The position numbers and the translations under genes are program-made. A stretch of 64,000 bases of DNA from Diplolepis rosae (lineage: Eukaryota; Arthropoda; Insecta; Hymenoptera; Diplolepididae). The DNA lies in the NCBI GenBank assembly GCA_030998225.1, contig JAPYXD010000161.1:1116001-1180000 (forward strand). Direction: 5' to 3'. The notes beneath the pieces are model-generated. The model was not told where the DNA came from, did not search any database, and was given only the letters and a program-made list of their open reading frames with translations. Positions 56,961 to 64,000 of this stretch are shown piece after piece. Numbering within the stretch: position 1 is the first letter of the stretch; the number at the start of each line of letters is the position of its first letter.

Positions 56961-58702
56961 TCAGAATCCGTAGAGCTACCGTATTAATTTACCATTCTAT
57001 TCAAATCAGAGTTGGAATAGCTCGCGTAATATTTTGCCACTTTACAACAGTCTTATAATCCGAAAAACTCGGACATCATACTTATAAACTTAATATTGTA
57101 TTTTGCCGGGTTCCATTTATTAAGAATCAGAGGTTTCGAAAAACCAGGAAATTAATTTTTCGTGAATTTCCACTTTAGTTGCATTTTACTTTCTATATCC
57201 ACAAAAATGTGTACAATTTTTACGACGCCGGGACCGTATTGAGTGCCTTTCCTTACAGAATTCTTCGAACACGTGGTAGGGGTTTGCTTTCCTTGGACGC
57301 TTGAGCACATAGAAATCTCAAGTGCCGGGGACATTAAAGTAAATTTTGACTGCGTATAACCCTTGGTGTTGGAACCTGACCTATCATGGAGAATGCTCTC
57401 CATATACGTCAAACTCTGAACACTTGTCTTCCTAAATACGACCTATTCCCAAATCAGTTTCCTTCTAGCCATGTGGCAGAGTGGTGGACTTACATCCGTC
57501 TGTCATCTCTGTGGTTTTTGAGAAAATAAATAAATTTTTCCGTACCAATTGCAATGTTCTGATTGTTTTAACTTCAGTGTCCTTTACTTCTGGTGCTCGT
57601 GCATATGTGTGGTTTGCTGTGCGTGCTTTACCAAGGATCCACGTTATATTCTCCAGTGTGTTGTTTCTTTCTGGTTTGAAATAATTGTGTTTATATATGT
57701 GCCCTTGAGGGAGTGCGTTCCGCGGCCGCATTTTTCACGGTTCCTGTGGGAGAGGATTACTTGTTGGAACAGTTTTTGGAACGGCCTGGTTTCTTCACAC
57801 CTAGGAACTCGCTTACTCATAAGTTTTTCTGCATGTTTACTCTATTTTAATTAATAAGCAAAGAAAAAAACAAAAAAAAAAACAATTAATACCATATATT
57901 TTTTAATTGCATGTATTAGTTAATAAATATTTAAAGGTTACAATTAAGCTAATTGGCACTGAAGAGGGCCCCCATCTGTGGCCGAAACGTTTGCCTTCCT
58001 AATGTTTATGTCCTCTCTGACATAAATAATTAGAAACTAAGCTGACCCCAAGCCAAAATAAATATTACGGACTTCTTTTAAATGTTTTTACATAAGGTGC
58101 TTTTTGATAGTAATGCAATTTTTTAATGTACATTTCAAACTTCAGTTTGAAAAATTTATGAAAAAAGTTGATTTATTTTTACTGGAGTAAGGCTCAAAAA
58201 CTTTATTGACGACACTTACTCTCACAAGCTCTGAATAACTCTTGCAGTCACTATATAAGAAAGTTCCAAGTTTTATGTTCGAGAATTGTAAGCGAGCGTG
58301 TGCGTGATTCGACGAAAGCGTATCGTAGTATGCATAAGTGTAGTTATTAGGTTTACATATATAAGGTTATATGTTTAAGTGTATTTGTGATTTAAAATAT
58401 GATTTGGTACAACTGAATGGCGTGTATGCATGTATCTATGTATCGGATGCCTAATGGCGGGCTCGAGGTAAGAATGTTTTTTTATTTAAGAGAACCATAC
58501 TATTCCCAGTTGAAATAATACGTCCGATGCTCATTTTACTCAACTATTCCCTATGTAACGTTTATTGTTATTCACTTTGGGTGAATTAGGTATTTATCAA
58601 ATTCATTTTCCCCGACTAGGATTTAATAGATTTTCAAATGTCCTTATGTCCCAAGTTTAATCGACAGAGTTAAATAAAATTACTTCAACTATTTTTCTCC
58701 GT

Positions 58703-60544
58703 TTAAAAATAAAGAACGGATTCGTTTGTTAGCCATATTTATCAAAAATTCAAAAAACTAAATCAATTTCTAAACTTCCGAAAAATTTAGAATTTTTAAT
58801 ATTGGTTATGATAATAAATCAAGAAGAATGAACTTGGATGTCCACGCAAAACAAGGACACCGAGCGCAAAACGTGAGGAGCAATTATATCGGAGCGCAAA
58901 GCGCATGTTGAGAATGTGCCTGCGCCTCCGAAAGGGGTGAGACAGGTTTTATCAGTTATTATGACTCAAAACAATTGTTTATATAGCTAGAATCCAGTCA
59001 CTGATTGAAATTAGCAAAGCACTCAGATCGAATATACTGATTCTTAATTGAAGCTGCAGCATAATCCAACACCGTATGTGTTTATTATGTGCTTAACTCT
59101 ACTCTCTAAATCTAAATCAGCAAAATCTCGCTGACTTATCATGTATAAATATTGCAATTGTAGTATATCGGTGGGTCGTAAAAGAAAACATATAAATCAC
59201 GATAATAAATAAAAAGTATGCACTTCCCGTTAATATATAGGAACTATGCAGCTCGCCTTACCAGATAGAAAATACGTATCTGACGGTAACAGATATATCG
59301 TGGCAATAAATAGAAACTGGATAATTTCATTTTTTCGGATTTTGAGTTATCGTCAAAAATGCTTATACAACGTTAGAAAACGTAATAGAAACGTTTTAAT
59401 TTTTATATCCGCTAATTCAAATCATATATTAATTATATCAATGGAAAGGTATTGGTTTTATCGCGAAAAATGTCTATCGGAATTATCATCAAATTTTTCC
59501 GTTTTGAGACCCCCTAGGTCAGAAAAAACGGTTTTTACGAAAGTGTCTGTCTATCTGTCTGTCCGACGTCTGATAACACGATAACTCTCAAAAGGATTAT
59601 TGGATTGGATTGAAGTTTGGCATACTTTATCGAAGCCCGAAAAGTAAGGACGAGTTCGTTAACCAGCCACATCCGACCAAAATTGCGAAAATAAGAGCAT
59701 TTTTTATGCTTTTGAAAAAATCGAAAATTGCAATATTGATCTCTGATTAATCTCATAGATTTCTACAAATTATCACCACAACATTTTCCGATAAAACTAA
59801 AATTAGAAAAGTTACAGTATGTTGAAACTTGGAAAAAGTCTTTATCAAAATTCCAGTTAAACTATAGGAGACAGAAAATAACCGTTATGATACAAAATAT
59901 TTTTCTACAAAAAGTTTTACAAATTTTAATCGCAACATTTTTTCATAAGATGCATATTTTTCTTTTTAATTAAATAAAAAAACACTATTGAAATTTGAAA
60001 ATCTATTTTTAAACCAGAATATGTAAAATATGAAGAAAACGTAAGAATGTGAGATTGTTCGCTTCAATGAGGTCTACAACACAGTTTCCGATCAAATGTA
60101 CATTTTTTTTCAAAAATTAAATCAAAATATTTGAATTGCGCAAAAGACGTTGAGATGAAACATTATTTGCCTAAACGAGGTCTACAAATTCTCATCATAG
60201 AATATTTTTTACAAGACGTATACTTTATGTTTTGACTTGAAAAAGTACTATTTTGTTACGTTTGGAAACGCAGAATGCATTAATGTCAAATGGAACTTAT
60301 TTTAGGTCAACAGCCACGCGTTATAACCTACGAATCTGCCCATGAAGATATGAAGCGCAGCCCATAGCTTGAACCTAAACCTCGTTTAGACCACATAGAA
60401 ATCGCCTAGACTATGGTTGGGATAGGGAAGTTACAAGTTAAAATGAGTTAAAATTGATACGATAACCATTAACACCCTAGGAATGGAAAAACTATACCTA
60501 TTATTTAAATGCCATTTAGAGTCTGTAAGAAAATTCTCTCAATT
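58703..60544. other. AT-rich non-coding stretch
   Basis: No gene supported. At 58850-58925 there is a GAGCGCAAAGCGCATG-like patch. At 59510-59660 the text CCCCCTAGGTCAGAAAAAACG, then GTCTGTCTATCTGTCTGTCC, then CACGATAACTCTCAAAAGG resembles a repeat common in insect genomes, identity not determined. The 112-codon frame at 59246-59584 overlaps it and is not convincing. Confidence 0.45.
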
Positions 60545-60751
60545 GATTAATGGTGAACACGTCGGTTGAACAAAATAGAATAAACAGTTTAAAACTTAAA
60601 CGATCACAAACCTGATTAACGGTGAGCGAGTCGTTTAAACGAATAGAAATAAACAATTTGAAAGTTTAACGATCGCAAACCTTATTAATGGTGAGCGAGT
60701 CATTTGAACAAAATAGAAATAACCAATTGAAAATTCAAATTGCTGTTGTAA
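60545..60751. repeat. Three 69-bp tandem units
   Basis: Units start at 60545, 60614 and 60683 with GATTAATGGTGAACACGTCG-like sequence (then GTGAGCGAGTCG, GTGAGCGAGTCA), a constant 69-bp period. Confidence 0.85.
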
Positions 60752-61294
60752 GTTGAAAATTTTTAGATTAAATCTTGAAGTCGTAATGCAAAATTGAAAA
60801 ATTAAAAAGACTGGAACAAGTAAATATTAATGAAATTCAGTTAAAATTTGGAATCATTGAAAAATGAATTATTATGACACGAATTTGACTCACTTGTAAT
60901 GTTTATTAACTTCTTGGGTGATTACGCTCTGATGACTCGTAGTTTGGAGAAAAATCATACTTATTTCAAATGGAAAGTTGAGATTCAGTTTTCAACAAAT
61001 CCGTAGCGGTAGCCCTATGTTAGTCTTAATCTTTAATGGTTTTAAATCTTCACCATAATGGTTTCTGTTCAATCCAATTCGAGTTTCTTATATTCAGAAT
61101 TCGACTGTATTAATCAGCTAACTTGCACGCAATTCTCCTAACTTATTTACTATCTTCCGCTTTCGCATGAGAGATTGACATTTATATATTGATTATTTTT
61201 ATTACCTTTAAACTAAACACCTTGTATAATAATTACGTGTCGTCTGTAATTGGCTCTTTTATTCAATTATCGTTTCAACTTTTATGCATATATA
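60752..61294. other. AT-rich non-coding stretch
   Basis: No gene or repeat supported. Confidence 0.45.
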
Positions 61295-61752
61295 TATTGG
61301 ATCTATAACTTAATTCATGCGGTTTTTTCAAAATTTAAACGTTTATTTAAGAAAAACATGTACAATAGTATTATTCAAAGTATTCCCCATCTGAAGCTAT
61401 GACTATTTTCCATCTTTCTGGCAATTTGTGGATTCCATCCCAAAAGAACTGCGCCGGCTTGGCGGCCAAGAATGAATCAAGCCAATTTTTGATACCCTGT
61501 TCTGATGTGAACTGTATTCCAGTGAGGGCGTTCTGCATCGACCGGAACAAATGGTAGTCAGAAAGGGCAAGGTCTGGGAAGCTCATAATACAGTACACCC
61601 TTCTGATCCAATTAAATACAGAGCATTACCATCGCGCCATGGATATTCGGGTTTGCCGTTGATTTGGCTGGTTGGCCGGGTTTTACACATGCTTTTTGCG
61701 TTTGGGGTTGTCGTAATGCATCCATTTTTCATCACCAGTAACAATCCGATTC
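61295..61752 (-). mobile_element. mariner, mauritiana subfamily, internally deleted copy 2
   Basis: The left end TTGGATCTATAAC follows TA at 61295-61296, identical to the copy at 22427. The first roughly 280 bp hold the complete transposase C-terminus. An internal deletion at about 61577 joins it to an upstream segment. The match stops at about 61752, where retrotransposon sequence begins. Confidence 0.85.
61371..61745 (-). pseudogene. mariner transposase (mauritiana type), middle deleted
   Basis: Minus-strand reading. A short segment around NIHGAMVMLCI and GVLYYEL (61580-61690, in shifting frames) is joined directly to FPDLALSDYHLFRS. The second catalytic Asp and about 85 residues are therefore missing. 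The C-terminus is complete: NALTGIQFTSEQGIKNW, FWDGIHKLPERW, ASDGEYFE and stop at 61371. That C-terminus is exactly what the 22.4-kb copy lacks. Not functional. Confidence 0.85.
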
Positions 61753-61852
61753 GGGAACACCGGGCGACCTTCGCGAGTACTTAGCCTTAACCCTGCAAGC
61801 GGGGCTCTGCAGGGTTAGACCTTATGTTTCCCTAGCTTCTCGTGGGACTAAA

Positions 61853-62909
61853 ATGGAACCATTTCAAAGTCAACAAAAAAACAGCAAGGTGGAGGAGGCG
61901 GGAGCTAGGGTGGATGCGGAGCTGGGCTTGCAAAGGTCTAGGACAAATCCAGCCCTGCAAACCGCCCCTGAGGAATCGCAGGTGCTGACGGTGGCTGCTG
62001 GTCCTGTCTCTTCGGGGTCGGGTACTACTGTGGTCCCTCAGCAGATTGCGATGGAAAAGGGTGCAAACCAGCAGGTAACTGCTGGGACATCCTTTGATAG
62101 AAAGAGACTCACCGGGTCTCAGAAGAGGAAGCTGCGGCGGCAGGCCCTTCGCGCTAACGAAGCAGCTTGTAGGGCCGCAGCTCTTCAGTCTCCTGCTGCT
62201 AGAACAGGGGCCCCCCTAAGAGACGAAAGGACTCTAAGGACACTCCCCCGCAAGGGATGAGGAGTCCGAAGAGGCCCAAGCCGGCGCGCCTTCCGACGAC
62301 GAACACAGAGTTGGCAGGCGTGGGGCTTTCGGCTGCTCAGAGGACCAACCCTCTGACGGTGATAGTGTCGGACTCCGGCTACCCGGAGTCGGTCCTGTCA
62401 CCAGAGCAGTTCCAACTCTTCAGGGAGGCAACGTTGCATGCCCTGGAAAAAGAACCGGCCAGCAACTGGCCGAGATTTGAGACCTCCTTTTGCAGGGGAG
62501 GTGTATTTATTTTCGTGGCGTCAAACCCAGAGGCCAAAGCATGGCTAACCAAAACGGTGGTCGAGCTCAGGCCCTGGGAAGGCGCCAACCTGAAAGTAGG
62601 CGGGGTGGAGATACTCCAAAGGATGCTAAAGGCGACGGCCTGGATCCCCGGGAACCGAAAGACCCTGCTGTCGTCCTGCAGTGTCTGGAGGAGTTCAACC
62701 CCTCGCTGAAAACATCATCCCTGCGCATCGTCAGGCATGAGAGACCACAGGAGGCTAGCGCGACGGGAGGATTAAAACACCTCCTAATCGTTCAGGTCCC
62801 TGAATCTCAGGCGAGAGTCCTAGCGGGCCTCAACGACAGGCCCTTCAACCATCTTGGCCAGATTGCCTTTAGGGTAAGTCGACATTACCCTCTGCACCGG
62901 GTGCTTTAG
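61853..62909 (+). pseudogene. ORF1 of the Jockey/Loa-like element
   Basis: RNA-binding ORF1 in three successive frames. 61853-62260 is low-complexity and basic at its end (KRLTGSQKRKLRRQALRANEAA). It overlaps ATGA with 62257-62709, which holds SGYPESVLSPEQFQLFREA, FETSFCRGGVFIFVASN and KAWLTKTVVELRPWEGANLKV. A frameshift near 62640 continues with VVLQCLEEFNPSL, WRIVRHERP-like LRIVRHERP and LNDRPFNHLGQIAFRV. The middle-to-end part resembles the insect retrotransposon gag-like domain I know as DUF4780. The ATG at 61853 is the first plausible start. The overlap ATGA might be a stop-start coupling or a simple indel. Confidence 0.75.
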
Positions 62910-63996
62910 GGATAAAGTAAAGGAATGGAGGGTTTCAGACGAACCCTCTCTATCTGACCACATGCAGATAATCAACGAACTGGAATCACACGCAGCCCCT
63001 GGCACCGAGGAAAACAAACTAGGAACGTTATTCCACAGACCTACAAGATGCATTCCACGGGAAAACCGAGGAGCTATGTTGAGCACCCTACGACTACCAG
63101 ACGGGTGGTACTCAGAGTCGGACAGGGAGACCCTGACCCCTCTGACAATGGCGCACTTCCCGGGCTTTAAAGGTCCAACGGAGGTGGGGGGGAGACTCCC
63201 AAAAGGGCCGACCGCTGCCCGTGACCCAATTGGGTTTACGCGGGCGGAAGACCCGGGAGATCGCCTCCCCAGCCAGGGTCAGATGGGCCTTGAAGTCTTT
63301 CAACCCCTTCAAGTCCGCAGGTCCGGAAGGCAGTTCCCCGGCCCTTCTACAGAGGGCTGGGGACCCCATCACTGGACCGCTGGTGAGACTTGCTAGGGTC
63401 TGTCTGGCTCTGGGTCACATCCCCAAAGCATGGAGAGGGACAAGGGTTATTTTTATACCCAAAGCAGGCAAGAACGGATGGACGTCCCCCAAGGATTTCC
63501 GACCAATCAGCCTTACCTCCTTCGTACTAAAAACGGCGGAGAGACACGTGGACAAATACATCCGCGATAAGATCCTGACGGTAAAACCACTACATAGCGA
63601 TCAGCATGCCTACAGGGCCGGTCGCTCGACCGAAACTGCCCTGAGCAAAGTCCATATGCTAGGAAACAGGAACATCACGATTACCAAAGGAAATACTACC
63701 CTCCAAGGGATCGTCGATTCAGGATGACCGCAGGGAGGAGTACTATCTCCCCTGCTGGGGAGTCTAGTGGTGGATGAACTACTGCATCTACTAACCGACA
63801 AAGGATGTCACCCCATTGGATATGCTGACGACATCCTAGTCATAGTTCGCGCAATGCATTTGGAAAGAATTCGAGGGCTGATCCTTAGAGGGATCACTGG
63901 CGCCTCGAAGTCCTCACCCACAACGGCGTTGGGAGCAATAATGGGGCTAGAGCCTCTGCACCTATCAATCACAGCCGAGGCTAGCAAGGCGGCCTG
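62880..63996 (+). pseudogene. ORF2 of the Jockey/Loa-like element, endonuclease lost, RT deleted
   Basis: Begins with the last roughly 30 residues of an APE-type endonuclease (VKEWRVSDEPSLSDH, 62915-62960) fused to ORF1's end; the catalytic endonuclease is gone. RT follows with frame changes: WALKSFNPFKSAGPEGSSP, GHIPKAWRGTRVIFIPKAG, FRPISLTSFVLKTAERHVD and SDQHAYRAGRSTETAL. The sequence then jumps to MLGNRNITITKGNT, missing the motif with the first catalytic Asp. A stop (TGA 63725-63727) sits where a Cys normally precedes PQGGVLSPLL. The active site IGYADDILVIV is intact. A third deletion joins this to LRGITGASKSSPTTAL, the conserved region after the thumb. Stop near 63994. Confidence 0.85.
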
Positions 63997-64000
63997 AAGA

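Larger units (their letters stand above)
53958..58075. mobile_element. Giant fold-back (FB-like) element, 4.1 kb
   Basis: The left arm starts GTCTGTAATATTTATTTTGG and the right arm ends with its near-inverse. Arms of about 1.8-2.1 kb flank a loop of about 220 bp (55718-55940). The outer arms (53958-54900 and 57120-58075) are unique sequence, about 95% identical; the inner arms are tandem arrays of a 20-bp motif. Both outer arms contain CTGAAGAGGGCCCCCATCTG (inverse on the left). Mirrored frames of 60-101 codons result from arm identity. The architecture, long inverted arms with internal tandem repeats, resembles Foldback-type elements. No transposase inside. Confidence 0.85.
52911..58702. repeat. 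Outer inverted-repeat pair enclosing the fold-back element
   Basis: ACGGAAAAAAATAGTTGAAG at 52911-52930 and the next roughly 50 bp are mirrored at about 58637-58702 (ends CTTCAACTATTTTTCTCCGT). About 1.05 kb and 0.63 kb of AT-rich DNA lie between these ends and the fold-back. Without the fold-back the outer unit would be about 1.67 kb, compatible with a non-autonomous DNA transposon. No target duplication confirmed. Confidence 0.6.
61753..64000 (+). mobile_element. Jockey/Loa-like non-LTR retrotransposon, internally deleted, runs off window
   Basis: GC-richer than the surrounding DNA. It contains ORF1, a short scrap of the endonuclease end, and an RT with several in-frame deletions. The right end (the 3' tail) lies outside the window. 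It directly abuts the mariner copy 2, which it probably interrupted or truncated. Confidence 0.8.

Noticed and set aside
59246..59584. 112-codon plus-strand frame
   Set aside because: No domain, AT-driven composition and overlap with a repeat-like CTGTCTGTCT stretch.
1..64000. Search for tRNA, rRNA or bacterial-style operons
   Set aside because: No cloverleaf, rRNA core string or ribosome-binding-site/gene clusters seen by eye; a tRNAscan-SE and Infernal run would settle it.

Overview
This is a eukaryotic, AT-rich, gene-poor and transposon-dense window. It is almost certainly from an insect genome. The evidence is a decayed gypsy-type endogenous retrovirus with an F-like env (errantivirus type), mauritiana- and irritans-type mariners, a rosa-like DD41D element, a CsRn1-like Ty3/gypsy element and a Jockey/Loa-like non-LTR element. 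The order cannot be fixed from sequence alone; a parasitoid hymenopteran would fit but is only a guess. I found no intact host gene, rRNA, tRNA or CRISPR array. Nearly every recognisable protein is a broken transposon product.

Layout. 1-17.7 kb is AT-rich non-coding DNA studded with hairpin elements: palindromic MITEs (2.06-2.28, 2.37-2.60, 6.00-6.52 kb), a Tc1-like TA-flanked MITE (7.67-8.19 kb), a TTAA-flanked piggyBac-type MITE (10.35-10.72 kb) nested in a larger CCGG-rich repeat (9.75-11.51 kb), and three large fold-backs (4.2-5.6, 15.0-16.3, 16.45-17.7 kb). A 128-bp direct duplication brackets a GC-rich segment with a 6 x 65-bp minisatellite (11.5-13.0 kb).

From 17.7 to 36.1 kb lies one old errantivirus-like provirus: 5' LTR (split by a rosa element at 18.3-19.5 kb), primer-binding site, a leader with two further insertions, gag, protease, RT and a truncated RNase H. 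Integrase is missing. An irritans mariner follows, then a 3.35-kb DNA transposon with about 485-bp TIRs and a TATA target duplication, then env and a short 3' LTR-like copy. The 3.35-kb transposon carries an unusual transposase-like gene and is the best candidate for something under-described.

36.2-40.7 kb is one irritans mariner split by a CsRn1-like LTR element, with the 4-bp duplication AGTG on both sides. 41.0-46.2 kb is a complete-ended LTR element (TATA duplication, tRNA-Lys1,2-type primer site). It has lost protease-RT-RNase H but keeps gag, integrase core and an extra gag-like 3' reading frame with zinc knuckles.

46.2-61.3 kb is again AT-rich, with a hairpin locus (49.8-50.4 kb), a GC-rich island (52.0-52.5 kb) and a 4.1-kb fold-back element (54.0-58.1 kb). 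The fold-back arms contain about 33 copies of a 20-bp motif, and the whole sits inside a second inverted-repeat pair. The window ends with an internally deleted mauritiana mariner (61.3 kb) joined to an internally deleted Jockey/Loa-like retrotransposon that runs off the right edge.

No operon or pathway is present. What links the features is history: repeated nested insertion, internal deletion and fold-back structure. Family names rest on motif recognition, not on database searches.
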